Shown here: positions 1-8,553 of the stretch, in pieces
How positions within the stretch are numbered: position 1 is the stretch's first letter
Layout: each line of letters starts with the position of its first letter
Assembly (NCBI RefSeq): GCF_000737325.1
Contig: NZ_CP011125.1
Coordinates: 434,001 to 498,000 of the forward strand
Length of the DNA stretch: 64,000 bases
From: Sandaracinus amylolyticus
Lineage (GTDB): Bacteria; Myxococcota_A; Polyangia; Polyangiales; Sandaracinaceae
Reading direction: 5' to 3'
The notes under the pieces: model-generated
What the model was told of the DNA's origin: nothing
The model's input: the letters and a program-made list of their open reading frames with translations, nothing else
Databases searched by the model: none
Made by a program: the position numbers and the translations under genes

Positions 1-1593
1 GACGGGTGGATCGGCGATCACGGCGGGCGCGTGCCACACGTCGGCAACCAGAAGCGCGCCTGCGCGGAGATGTCGTCGTACGTTCGTGAGCGCGCGAGCG
101 AGCGCGTCGTCGTCGGCAAGATAGCCGAGCACCGCGAACATCATGAGCGCCGCGTCGAAGGGAGCGGCGTCGATCGCGAACGTCTCGATGTCTGCGTGCA
201 CGAAATCCACGCCGAGGACGCCGGCGTTGCGCGCTGCTGCGATCGCGAGCATCGACGCAGAACGATCGACGCCCGTCACGACGACGCCCGAGCTCGCGAG
301 CGCGCGCGCATGGCGCCCCGTGCCGCATCCGAGATCGAGCACGCGCCGCACCGGCGTCTCGTCGAAGCGTTGGACGACGCGATGGAACGCGGCGACCTCC
401 TCGTCGTACCGCTTGTCCGCGTAGATCGCGTCGTAGAGCTCGGCGTAGCCCGCGCGGAAGACGTTGGAGCGCCGCAGCGCCGCGCGCAGCGCGTCGCACA
501 CTCGATCGATCTCCTGCTCGCGGAGCTGCGGCGAAGAGGGAAGGAGGAGCCCGTGTCGCGTGGCGTGCTCGGTGATCGGAAATTGCGCATCGATCACGAC
601 GCCGCGATCGCGGAGCGCCGGCTGTTCGTGCATGCCCACGAAGAACCCGCGCGTCTCGATGTTCGATCGCGCGAGCACGCCACGCAGCTCGTCGCTCGCG
701 ACGCCATCGACGACCACCGCGGTCATCCACGGCACCGGTCGCGCTCGAGGGTGCGCGACCGCGAAGCGCACCTGCGGGACGTCGGCGAGCCGCGCGCGGT
801 ACGCGTCGTCGACGGCACGCTTGCGTGCGATCGTCTCCGCGACGCGCGCGAGCTGCGACAGGCCCAGCGCTGCGTTCACGCCGCTCATCCGGTAGTTGTG
901 ACCGATCTCGTCGTGGCGAAATCGATCGTCGCGTCCGAAGAACAGGCTCGCGGCGTCGCGCGCGCGCTCGATCGTGGGCGCGTCGCGGCCGAGCAGCATG
1001 CCGCCTTCGCCCGTGGTGATCGTCTTGTTCGCGTAGAAGCTGAATGCCGCGAGCTCGTCCGCGCCACCGCAGCGACGCCACGCGCCCGCCACCTGCACCT
1101 CCGCGCCGATCGCCTGGGCGGCGTCTTCGACCACCACCACGCCCGCGCTGCGCGCGTCGCGTAGCGGATCGAGATCGACCGGGTGCCCGAAGAGGTGCAC
1201 CGCGAGCAGCGCTCTGGTGCGAGGTCCCACGCGCGCGAGCGCCGCGCCGATGTCGATGCACCAGGTGGTCGGGTCGACGTCGACGAGCACCGGTGTCGCA
1301 CCCACTGCGAGGATCGCGCGCACGCACGAGATGATGGTCAGCGACGGACAGATCACCTCGTCGCCGGGCCCGATCCGCAGCGCGATCAGCGCGAGCTCGA
1401 GCGCTGCGGTGCCGCTGCTCACGGCCACCGCAGCGGGGGCGCCGCAGTACGCGGCGAAGCCACGCTCGAACTCCCGCACGGGTCGCGTCACGCCCGAGAG
1501 CGTGCCCGCGCGCACCGCCATCGCCACGGCTTCGGCGTCCTCGTCGGTCACGCTCGGCGCGTACACCGGGATGTGCTCGTCGTATTCGCGCAT
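1..1593 (-). CDS. DegT/DnrJ-type PLP aminotransferase fused to class I methyltransferase (partial at window edge)
   Basis: The reading frame is open from an ATG at 1593 to the window edge, at least 531 residues, so the C-terminus is missing. Residues 1 to about 385 are a DegT/DnrJ/EryC1/StrS aminotransferase: the substrate loop SSGTAALELAL, the cofactor segment VEDAAQAIGAE, and the PLP lysine in NKTITTGEGG near residue 191. Without a stop, the frame continues into a SAM-dependent methyltransferase with motif I VLDLGCGTGRHA near residue 420 and a later FDAALMMFAVLGYL strand. The family normally transaminates keto sugars; here the substrate is unknown. It starts 10 bases after the upstream gene's stop, so the two are probably co-transcribed. 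The fusion is seen directly; a role in the neighbouring radical SAM pathway is inference from position. Confidence 0.85.
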   Translation of the reverse strand, partial: MREYDEHIPVYAPSVTDEDAEAVAMAVRAGTLSGVTRPVREFERGFAAYCGAPAAVAVSSGTAALELALIALRIGPGDEVICPSLTIISCVRAILAVGATPVLVDVDPTTWCIDIGAALARVGPRTRALLAVHLFGHPVDLDPLRDARSAGVVVVEDAAQAIGAEVQVAGAWRRCGGADELAAFSFYANKTITTGEGGMLLGRDAPTIERARDAASLFFGRDDRFRHDEIGHNYRMSGVNAALGLSQLARVAETIARKRAVDDAYRARLADVPQVRFAVAHPRARPVPWMTAVVVDGVASDELRGVLARSNIETRGFFVGMHEQPALRDRGVVIDAQFPITEHATRHGLLLPSSPQLREQEIDRVCDALRAALRRSNVFRAGYAELYDAIYADKRYDEEVAAFHRVVQRFDETPVRRVLDLGCGTGRHARALASSGVVVTGVDRSASMLAIAAARNAGVLGVDFVHADIETFAIDAAPFDAALMMFAVLGYLADDDALARALTNVRRHLRAGALLVADVWHAPAVIADPPV

Positions 1594-1603
1594 GCACCGC
1601 CTC

Positions 1604-2605
1604 TCAACATCTGATCCAGGGCGGCGGCGGCGACGCGAGGGCGCGCTGCGGGTCCTCCTCGTCGCGCATCACCGCGACCGCCCACTCGAGCAGCGGGCGC
1701 ACGAGCTCGCGCGGCGCATCGCGCTCGCCGCGGAACGAGATCGCGTGGCGCGCGGTGCGCGCGTACGCGCGCTCTTCGTGATCGTGGGGCGCGACGAACA
1801 TCGCGACGTGCACGTCGCCCGCGCGGAACCGCGCGAACGGCTCGACGCTCCACAGCGGCGTGCCCGCGCCCGCCGGCTTGAAGTACGCGGTCCAGCGGAG
1901 CTCGTCGCCGCGCAGATCGACGCCGATCGATCGACACTGCCCGCGCTCGAACGGGAGCGCGCGCGCGCTCCGTGCGTCGTCGAACCCCGGCAGCGCGGCG
2001 AGCAGCGCGTCCGCGCGATCCCGCGATCCGCCGCGCACCGCAACGAAGTACGCGCGCTCGTGCGCGGTGCCCTCGGCGAGATCCCAGCTGCGCACGACGC
2101 CGCCGTGCGCGCCGTGCGACGACGCGAGCGCGTCGAGCCAGCGTGCGCGCGCGTGGTCGCTCGATGCGTGCGCGGACTGCACGTATGCCTTGCGCTCGAC
2201 GCCCCGCGCGCTCGCGTTGATCGCGACGAGGTGCGGCGGCGCGGGCAGCGCGTCGAGCGCGGGCCATCCGAGCGATGCGGGGATCGCAGCGCGCACCGGC
2301 GGCGCCGCGTCGGACGCGTTCACGTACAGCTTCGCGATCGCGTGCTCGTGGGCGACGTCCCAGCCCGCGATCAGCGGGACGCGCGCGTCGCGCGCCGCGC
2401 GGATCAGCGCGTCGACGTCGGGCGCCGGTGCGAGCGCGATCGTGCGCCAGATCGCCTCGACGATCGCGGGGCTCGCGCGTTCGATCATCATGCGCGCGCC
2501 GGAGATCGCGACGCCCGCGCCGCCGCGCACCGAGGCCTCCAGCTGGGCCCCGCGCGCGCCCGCGGCGTCCGCCGCGTCGAGGAGCGCACGTTCGAGATCC
2601 GACAC
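1604..2605 (-). CDS. Uncharacterised protein, possible prenyltransferase-like barrel
   Basis: A 333-residue protein from a GTG at 2605; an ATG at 2653 in the same frame would add 16 residues but would overlap the start of the divergent gene, so GTG is preferred. I do not recognise a family with certainty. Four spaced strands carry a basic-x-Tyr or Ala-Tyr pattern: KLYVN (about residue 92), KAYVQ (139), RAYFV (184) and TAYFK (240). This periodicity resembles the Lys/Arg-Tyr strands lining the pyrophosphate pocket of ABBA (PT-barrel) aromatic prenyltransferases, but that is only a visual analogy. No signal peptide or membrane segment is evident. It lies directly upstream of the aminotransferase-methyltransferase gene and is likely in one operon with it. 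Confidence 0.6.
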   Translation of the reverse strand: MSDLERALLDAADAAGARGAQLEASVRGGAGVAISGARMMIERASPAIVEAIWRTIALAPAPDVDALIRAARDARVPLIAGWDVAHEHAIAKLYVNASDAAPPVRAAIPASLGWPALDALPAPPHLVAINASARGVERKAYVQSAHASSDHARARWLDALASSHGAHGGVVRSWDLAEGTAHERAYFVAVRGGSRDRADALLAALPGFDDARSARALPFERGQCRSIGVDLRGDELRWTAYFKPAGAGTPLWSVEPFARFRAGDVHVAMFVAPHDHEERAYARTARHAISFRGERDAPRELVRPLLEWAVAVMRDEEDPQRALASPPPPWIRC

Positions 2606-2651
2606 GCACGGGATCGTACCCGCGGCCTCGCCGCGATGCGATGATGCGCGC

Positions 2652-3602
2652 ATGTCGCGGCGCGCGAACGACCCCGCCGAGCTCGCGCGCGGGCTCGACG
2701 TCGAGGACCTCGCGGCGCTCGAGCGCGCGCGCGACGCCGCGTGCGCGCGGCCGATCTCGTACGTGCTCGGCAGCGGTGAGGCGGACGAGGTCGCGCTTCA
2801 TGCGGGCATCAAGCCGCTGGTGCGGCAGGTCGTGCCCGACGATGCCGCGGCACCGACCCGGGCGCGGTTCGAAGCGCTCGGGCTCGCGGTGCGCGAGGCG
2901 CTCCATCGTGTCGACACCGCGACGACGCGGGGGCGCGTGCTCTTCGTCGCGCGCGATCCGCGTCGTGCCGAAGCGGCCGCCGCGATCGAGGCCGAGCCGG
3001 AGCACGACGTCGAGCTCGGGAAGCTGCTCGGATATCCGCGCTGCTGCGTCGAGGCGTACCTCGCGGCGCCCCCGCCGCGCGAGAACCTCGATGTGCTCGC
3101 GCGCGCCGCGCACGGCGTGGGGCACGCGCGCCTGAACGTGCTCGATCTCGCGGTGTTCCACTACGTCTCGTGGATCCCGTGCTCGCTCACCTGCTCGCTC
3201 TCGCTCGCGTACGCCGACGCGGTCGCGACGCACATCGCGAAGCGCCACGGACAGCTCGTGGGACGCGCCGTCACGCGCTGTCCGCCCGGATGTCGTCACG
3301 AGGTCTTCGTGCGCGAGATCGATCGCGCGCTCTCCGCGCATCGCATCGTGCTGTTCGAGGACGTGCAGCTCTCGGTGCGCGGCGCGGTCGAGCGCGACGT
3401 GGTGCGCGTGGACGCGCTCTGGCCCACGGCGCGCGATCGTCACCCCGACGCGATGCTCGACGACGCCGCGCTCGAGGCGGTCGCGCGCGTGATGGTCGCG
3501 CTCGAGGGCGCGCGCACGCTCGCGGTGCACGACGGGACGCTGTTCGCCGACGAGCGCGCGCTCGTGAGCACGCCTCGCGCTGCGCTCTATCGCTTCTCGT
3601 AG
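2652..3602 (+). CDS. DUF483-family protein
   Basis: A 316-residue cytosolic protein starting at ATG 2652. Around residue 125 it carries LGKLLGYPRCCVEAYL, the Cys-Cys signature of DUF483 proteins, whose function is not established. Further Cys residues follow (PCSLTCSLS near 178 and CPPGCRHEVF near 215), a set that could bind metal. The same signature recurs inside the 1070-aa radical SAM protein at 18553, linking this free-standing copy to the locus. It diverges from the gene ending at 1604, and its 3' end overlaps the convergent radical SAM gene by 16 bases. The family assignment rests on the GYPxCCVE motif; any catalytic role would be a guess. Confidence 0.75.
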   Translation: MSRRANDPAELARGLDVEDLAALERARDAACARPISYVLGSGEADEVALHAGIKPLVRQVVPDDAAAPTRARFEALGLAVREALHRVDTATTRGRVLFVARDPRRAEAAAAIEAEPEHDVELGKLLGYPRCCVEAYLAAPPPRENLDVLARAAHGVGHARLNVLDLAVFHYVSWIPCSLTCSLSLAYADAVATHIAKRHGQLVGRAVTRCPPGCRHEVFVREIDRALSAHRIVLFEDVQLSVRGAVERDVVRVDALWPTARDRHPDAMLDDAALEAVARVMVALEGARTLAVHDGTLFADERALVSTPRAALYRFS

Positions 3603-5434
3603 CGCAAGAGCCACTGGTTCGCGGTGCCGGGCCCGACGTCGTGCCGCTCCCGCAGCACCAGCGCGCTCGTCGCGCCCTCGATCGTGCGCGCCGCGCGATC
3701 CGCGTCGTCGTTCCGGTAGTGCTCGAAGCGCGCGGGACCGCGGTGCGCGACGTGGGTCTGGCCCCGGGTGCGCGCGAGCCCGAACGCGACGTTGTCGACG
3801 ACCAGCAGCGATCCTCCGACGCGCAGCGCGTCGACCACCCGCTGCACCACGCGCGACGGGTCGGCGAGGTGGTTCCAGCTCCGCAGGATCAGCGCGTGAT
3901 CGAAGGTGCGATCGACGACGAACGTCTCGCCCTCGCCGCGCACGAGCGTCGCCCACGGCCAGCGCGCGCGGAGCGCGTCGAGATCGGCGTGGGGATCGAC
4001 GCCGACGTAGCGCACGCGCCCGCTCGTCGCGCGCGGCGCCCACACGTCCTCGTAGGGTCCCTCGCCGCACCCGAGATCGAGCACGTCGCCCTCGAGCGCG
4101 CGCAGCACGTCGCGCACCCGTGCGTCGTCGCGCGTGAACGGATCGTCGTCGAGCGCCGGCTCGAACATCCCGGTGCACGTGTCGCGATGCGCGCATCCGT
4201 CGCACAACGTCGAGCGACGCAGCGGGCGCAGATCACGCGCGAAGTCGTCCGGCGCGGGCTTGCGCGACACGTCGAGGTAGAGCTGCCCGAGCGCGTGTTT
4301 GGTGCGCGCGATCTCCACGTCGGCGAAGTCGCGCGTGTCGCTGCGGAAGCGCGCGACGCGATAGCCGCCCTCGCCGCGGTTCCGCACGAAGAGCTCGCGC
4401 CCGCGATCCCACGGGATGACGCCGAGCTCGCCGTCGCGCAGCGGACAGTGGGCCTCGCTCGCGTCGGTCGCGACCTGCGACTCGAACGTGTAGGTGAACG
4501 AGTTCGAGCGCGGCGCGGGCTCGGGCGCGCGGATCTCCTCGACGCCGAACTGCTCGGCGTACCCGCGGAAGAGCCCGGGGCACGGGCCGCGCTTCGGGCA
4601 CCCGCCGCAGATCTCCTCGGGCTGCACGTTGAGCGCTTCGTCGACCGGGAAGAAGTCGGGCTCGCCGATGTCGCACATCGTCGCGAAGCGGTGCGTCTTG
4701 AGATCGTCGTAGAGCGGCTCGAGCCCGGGGAGCAGACAGTGCGGGATGCCGTCGTGCCCGAACGTCGGGCCGCTCGCGCCGCGCTTCGCGACCTGCTCCT
4801 GACCGTGTCGGATCGCGCGCGCGGCCCGATCGGCGACGTCGGAGACGCGTGGCGTGATCGCGTCGAACAAACGTTTCCCGCCACCCTTCGGCTGCACCAT
4901 CGAGAACTTCAGGCGCAGATCGGGGTAGGGCAGCAGCGCGTCGACGAGCGGGATCAGGTGCTCGAGGTTCTGCTGGGTGACGACGCAGTTGATCGTGAGA
5001 TCGAGCCCGCGCCCCGCGAGGTTCTGCACCGCGCGATACGCGGCTTCCCACGCCTCGCTGCGCACCAGCCGATCGTGAATGCGCCCCACGCCGTGCAGCG
5101 ACATGTACACGTAGCGCAGGCGTCGCTCGAGCAGCGCGTCGAGCTTCTCGGGGTACGCGAGCACGAGCCCGTTGGTCACGAGCCCGACGTCCATCCCGAG
5201 GCGCGCGGTGAGCGATGCCCACTCGAGCAGCTCGCCGCGGATCGTCGGCTCGCCGCCCGAGAACACGACCATGCCGTGCCCGAGCTGCTTCGCGCGATGG
5301 ATCTTCGCCACGACCTCGGCGCTCGCGCCGTCGATGTGGCGCACCTCGGCGGTGTGGCAGAAGGTGCAGTTCTCGTTGCACCCGTAGCCCACCTTCACGA
5401 GGGCCTTGCGGCCTCGCCATCCGCTCGCGATCAC
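3587..5434 (-). CDS. Radical SAM protein fused to C-terminal methyltransferase
   Basis: A 615-residue protein from a GTG that overlaps the upstream stop as GTGA, implying translational coupling. Residues 19, 23 and 26 form the CX3CX2C cluster ligand set (CNENCTFC). VVFSGGEPTIRGEL supplies the GGE motif and LVTNG and MSLHG follow on later barrel strands. Two Cys modules of the CX2CX5C type, CGGCPKRGPC and CDGCAHRDTC, suggest auxiliary iron-sulphur clusters as in twitch/SPASM domains. From about residue 445 a class I methyltransferase follows (VLDLGCGEGPYED, VGVDPHAD, then a GGSLLVVDN strand). The family binds SAM and a [4Fe-4S] cluster for radical chemistry; a second, conventional SAM-using domain in the same chain is notable. 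Substrate unknown. Confidence 0.85.
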   Translation of the reverse strand: MIASGWRGRKALVKVGYGCNENCTFCHTAEVRHIDGASAEVVAKIHRAKQLGHGMVVFSGGEPTIRGELLEWASLTARLGMDVGLVTNGLVLAYPEKLDALLERRLRYVYMSLHGVGRIHDRLVRSEAWEAAYRAVQNLAGRGLDLTINCVVTQQNLEHLIPLVDALLPYPDLRLKFSMVQPKGGGKRLFDAITPRVSDVADRAARAIRHGQEQVAKRGASGPTFGHDGIPHCLLPGLEPLYDDLKTHRFATMCDIGEPDFFPVDEALNVQPEEICGGCPKRGPCPGLFRGYAEQFGVEEIRAPEPAPRSNSFTYTFESQVATDASEAHCPLRDGELGVIPWDRGRELFVRNRGEGGYRVARFRSDTRDFADVEIARTKHALGQLYLDVSRKPAPDDFARDLRPLRRSTLCDGCAHRDTCTGMFEPALDDDPFTRDDARVRDVLRALEGDVLDLGCGEGPYEDVWAPRATSGRVRYVGVDPHADLDALRARWPWATLVRGEGETFVVDRTFDHALILRSWNHLADPSRVVQRVVDALRVGGSLLVVDNVAFGLARTRGQTHVAHRGPARFEHYRNDDADRAARTIEGATSALVLRERHDVGPGTANQWLLRYEKR

Positions 5435-6564
5435 GCTTCCCACGACACACCCGCGGGCTTCGCGAGATCGAGCGCGAGGTGCGTCGCGTGGAGCGCCTCG
5501 AGCTCGTCGATCAGCGCTGCGCCGATGCGCGTCGGCCTCGCGTGCTCGCGCACCGTGCGGAGGCCCTCGTCGTTGCGCGCGATCACGTCGGCGAGCCGCG
5601 ACTGGATGCGAACGTCGCCCGCGGCGAGCATGCGGCGATAGAGCTCGGCGACCGGCACGAACGCGTGCACCGCGAGCAGCACGCCCCAGATGGGCCGGAG
5701 ATCGGGGCGCACCGGCGACCGCACCATCGTGCCCAGCGCGTTCTCGAGCAGCGCGTCGTGGTACGAGGCGAGGTTCGCCTTGTTGTGCTGGAACTCGTGC
5801 ACGATCGCCTCGGCCATCGTGCGCACGTCGGGGTGCAGCGTCAGGTAACACGCGCCGACGTACTCGCGGTACGACGCCGAGAGGTGCTTCTCGGGCTCGT
5901 AGCCGACCGGCACGAGCACCATCGAGAGCGCGCGCATCTCGTCGACGAGCTCGGGGAGATGTCGCTCGACGATCGCGAGCGCCTCGCGCAGCGACGCGAT
6001 CCACTCGTGCGGATCGCGACCGCCGAGCGAGAGCGCGTTGCCCTGCTTGTCGGGGTGCGCCTCGACCATCGCGAGGGGGTTCGCGTCGTAGGTGGCGAAG
6101 CGGATGCCGGGGCGCAGCGCGACGAACTGCTCCGGAGCGATCGCGTCGAGCGCGACCGTGCGCCCGTCGACGTCGATCGCGCGCGACGAGAGCGTCATCC
6201 GCGCGCCGGAAAAGATGGCACCGAGTGCCAGATTCGCGACGCGCCTCCCTCGCACTTCGTAGCGCCCCGGGAGCGCACCGCGCCGCGCGAGCTCGAGCGC
6301 CCAGGCATCGGCGGCGTCGTCGTGGCGGCCGCATCGCGCGAGCACGCTCGCGATCGGATCGGCGAGCACAGAGGCCGCGTCGTCGGGCGCGCTGCGCGCG
6401 AGATCGGCGAGGGGTCGCGCGATGCGCAGATCGCCGGTCGCCGCGTGCGCCTTGAGGAGTCGCCACGCCTCGGCGCGACGCAGCTGGAGCAGCCGGCGCG
6501 GCGGCTCGTGCTCGGGCGGGAGCACGAGCCCGGTGCTGGGCGCGTGGGCTTCGGCGGCGCTCAT
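5431..6564 (-). CDS. HExxH-motif protein, peptide beta-hydroxylase type
   Basis: A 377-residue protein whose ATG overlaps the stop of the upstream radical SAM gene (ATGA) and whose stop overlaps the next radical SAM start (GTGA), so three genes are coupled. The clearest signature is IVHEFQHNKANLASYHDALL with His256, Glu257 and His260. This context matches the HExxH domain found with radical SAM peptide maturases of the FxsB type, members of which NCBI names alpha-ketoglutarate-HExxH-type peptide beta-hydroxylases. The alternative reading is a zinc metallopeptidase. The upstream half (RPLADLARSAP...) looks helical, and a beta-rich stretch precedes the motif. There is no signal peptide. Coupling to two radical SAM genes favours a peptide- or protein-modifying role; this is inference. 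Confidence 0.75.
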   Translation of the reverse strand: MSAAEAHAPSTGLVLPPEHEPPRRLLQLRRAEAWRLLKAHAATGDLRIARPLADLARSAPDDAASVLADPIASVLARCGRHDDAADAWALELARRGALPGRYEVRGRRVANLALGAIFSGARMTLSSRAIDVDGRTVALDAIAPEQFVALRPGIRFATYDANPLAMVEAHPDKQGNALSLGGRDPHEWIASLREALAIVERHLPELVDEMRALSMVLVPVGYEPEKHLSASYREYVGACYLTLHPDVRTMAEAIVHEFQHNKANLASYHDALLENALGTMVRSPVRPDLRPIWGVLLAVHAFVPVAELYRRMLAAGDVRIQSRLADVIARNDEGLRTVREHARPTRIGAALIDELEALHATHLALDLAKPAGVSWEA

Positions 6565-8423
6565 TCGGCGGCGATGCTGGTCTCGACGATCGGGCGCATG
6601 AGGCCGTAGCCGTGGGCGCGCACGTAGTTCACGTGCATCCCTCGGCACGTCGCGTCGTGCACGCACGTCCGACAGCGCAGCGCCTTCGTCATGTAGCCCG
6701 ACTCGATGTGGCGGCGCGTGAACCGGAAGATCTCGAGCGCGCCCTCGGCGGAGAGCATCGACGCGTCGAGCGTCGCGGGCTGCGCGCGCGGCGCGCGACC
6801 GATCACGCACGCGGGCACGTCGATCACCGGCACGTCGTGGCGGAACGCGGCGAAGAACGCGGGCAGATCGACGTCCTCGCTCGCCGACTCGGTGAGCCGC
6901 TCGTGCGTCGGCTGTCGGAGCACGAGGCGCGCGGGCGGCGACGCCATCGCGAGCAGCCACGGCTGGGTGCGCGTGGTGAGCGCGACCACGACGTCGAAGC
7001 CGTGCGGCGACGCGAGCAGCGTCTCGGCGTCGGCGACGTCCTTCACGTGCACCGCGATCACGCGGCGACCGTCGAGGTGATCGCCGTCGAGCGCCGCGAG
7101 CAATCCGTCGATCGATCCGAGCTCGAGCTCGACGTCGGTCAGCGCCCGATGCGCGGCGATCGCCTCGCGAGCGCGCGCGAGGTCGGGCGCGACGATCCAG
7201 CCGCAGGTGATCGACGCGGCGCCGATGCGCTCGTCGAGCGTGCGCGGCTTCACCGCGTGGGTCTTCGCGGCGAGCGCGCCGACGATCGGCAGCGCGCGCT
7301 TCTGCGGCTTCTCGCTCTCGGCCTCGCCCTCGGCGGGACCGCCGAAGTGGATCGCGCGCTTCGCGCTCGCGGGGTCTCCGCCGAACACCACCGGCCGATT
7401 GCGCTCGGCCTCGGTGTCGATGCGCACGCGCGATACCGCGTCCGCCGCGAGGCGATCACGCTCGTCGTAGAGGTGGTTGCAGAGCTGCTCGAGGTAGCAG
7501 TAACGACAGCGACCTTCTTTTTCGCGACAGTCGAGGTCCTCGCCGGTCGCGAGCAGGCGCGCGAACTCTTCCTTTCGCCCGCGCACCTCGTCGTTGAGCT
7601 TGTAGGGGTCCTGGATGAGGTGCTCGAAGCCCTCGAGGTGCGGCGGCGGGAAGCGGTTGAGCCAGATGTGCATCCCGGGGCGCTTCGTGTACTCGAAGGC
7701 CTCGCGCAGGTACGGCTGCATCTCCTCGAGGTCGTAGAAGAGCGTGGTGCGCCCCTCGGTGAACGCGCGACCGAAGGGGACGACCTGCAGCAGATCGAAC
7801 TCGTGCACGCCCCACGAGATGAAGAGATCGAGCATCTCCTTGAGGTGCTTCACGTTCGCGCGGTTGATCACGATGTCGACGTTGACGATCGGTCGACCGG
7901 TGCGATCACGCGTCGCGATCGCGCGGCGCAGCCCCGCGCTCTCCTGCTCGAACGCGCCCTTCACGCCGACGAGCGCGTCGTGGATGCGCGCGTTCGGGCC
8001 GTGGAGCGAGAACGTGATCTCGTCGAGCCCCGCGGCGATGCAGCGATCGAGGAAGTCCTGGTACTGGAAGAGCCGGCCGTTCGTGACGGTCTGGATCTTC
8101 GTGTAGCCCGCGAGCTTGCCGAGCTTGATGAAGTCGACGTAGCTCGGATGGATCGTGGGCTCGCCGCCCGAGAGGATGAGGCGCGTCGCGCCGGCCTTGC
8201 GGCCCTCGAGGATCTGCTGCTTCACCTCGTCGCGATCGCGCATGCGACCGTCGTGGGTGTCGGAGTCGAGGCAGAAGACGCAACGGTTGTTGCACTCGAA
8301 GGTGAGCCGCACCCAGTTGCGCTTCTCGTGCGCCGCTTCTTCGTGCGAGACGACCTTCTCGATCGTCTGCGGCTCGCCGAGCGCGATCCTCACGTCGGAT
8401 GCAGGCACTGCCGAGGAGCTCAT
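6561..8423 (-). CDS. Radical SAM protein with degenerate second barrel and Cys-rich tail
   Basis: A 620-residue protein. The ATG at 8423 is chosen over one at 8516 because the extra 31 codons have non-coding-like third positions (AGA, GTA, GCA, GTT). Cys44, Cys48 and Cys51 form CNNRCVFC; LILSGGEPTIHPSY, TVTNGR and FSLHGPNARIHDALVG give the standard MoaA-like barrel. A first Cys set (CREKEGRCRYCYLEQLC) ends this half near residue 325. The second half, from about 390, alternates strands and helices like a barrel but lacks a CX3CX2C motif. It ends with CRTCVHDATCRGMHVNY and the tail GYGLMRP shared with other locus members. The stop overlaps the next start (ATGA). Product unknown. Confidence 0.85.
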   Translation of the reverse strand: MSSSAVPASDVRIALGEPQTIEKVVSHEEAAHEKRNWVRLTFECNNRCVFCLDSDTHDGRMRDRDEVKQQILEGRKAGATRLILSGGEPTIHPSYVDFIKLGKLAGYTKIQTVTNGRLFQYQDFLDRCIAAGLDEITFSLHGPNARIHDALVGVKGAFEQESAGLRRAIATRDRTGRPIVNVDIVINRANVKHLKEMLDLFISWGVHEFDLLQVVPFGRAFTEGRTTLFYDLEEMQPYLREAFEYTKRPGMHIWLNRFPPPHLEGFEHLIQDPYKLNDEVRGRKEEFARLLATGEDLDCREKEGRCRYCYLEQLCNHLYDERDRLAADAVSRVRIDTEAERNRPVVFGGDPASAKRAIHFGGPAEGEAESEKPQKRALPIVGALAAKTHAVKPRTLDERIGAASITCGWIVAPDLARAREAIAAHRALTDVELELGSIDGLLAALDGDHLDGRRVIAVHVKDVADAETLLASPHGFDVVVALTTRTQPWLLAMASPPARLVLRQPTHERLTESASEDVDLPAFFAAFRHDVPVIDVPACVIGRAPRAQPATLDASMLSAEGALEIFRFTRRHIESGYMTKALRCRTCVHDATCRGMHVNYVRAHGYGLMRPIVETSIAAE

Positions 8424-8553
8424 CGACGACGATGCTACCAGAACGCGTCGTCCGATGGCTCTCGGGGTGCTCTCGCCGGCGGCGTTCTTCGTGGGCGCGC
8501 GCAGCGTGGTCCCCATGCGTGCGCCGCGTGCTCGGGTACGCGCCGTCTCCGCG
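8424..8553. other. Gap between membrane-protein gene and radical SAM gene
   Basis: A 130-base gap between two minus-strand genes in an otherwise tightly packed locus. It includes an ATG-initiated in-frame extension of the radical SAM gene (from 8516) that looks non-coding. It may hold a promoter for the three coupled downstream genes, but I see no convincing -35/-10 pair. Confidence 0.4.

Noticed and set aside
6561-8516. Longer start at 8516 for the radical SAM gene
   Set aside because: The extra 31 codons use AGA, GTA, GTT and GCA, unlike the rest of the gene, and have no clear ribosome binding site.
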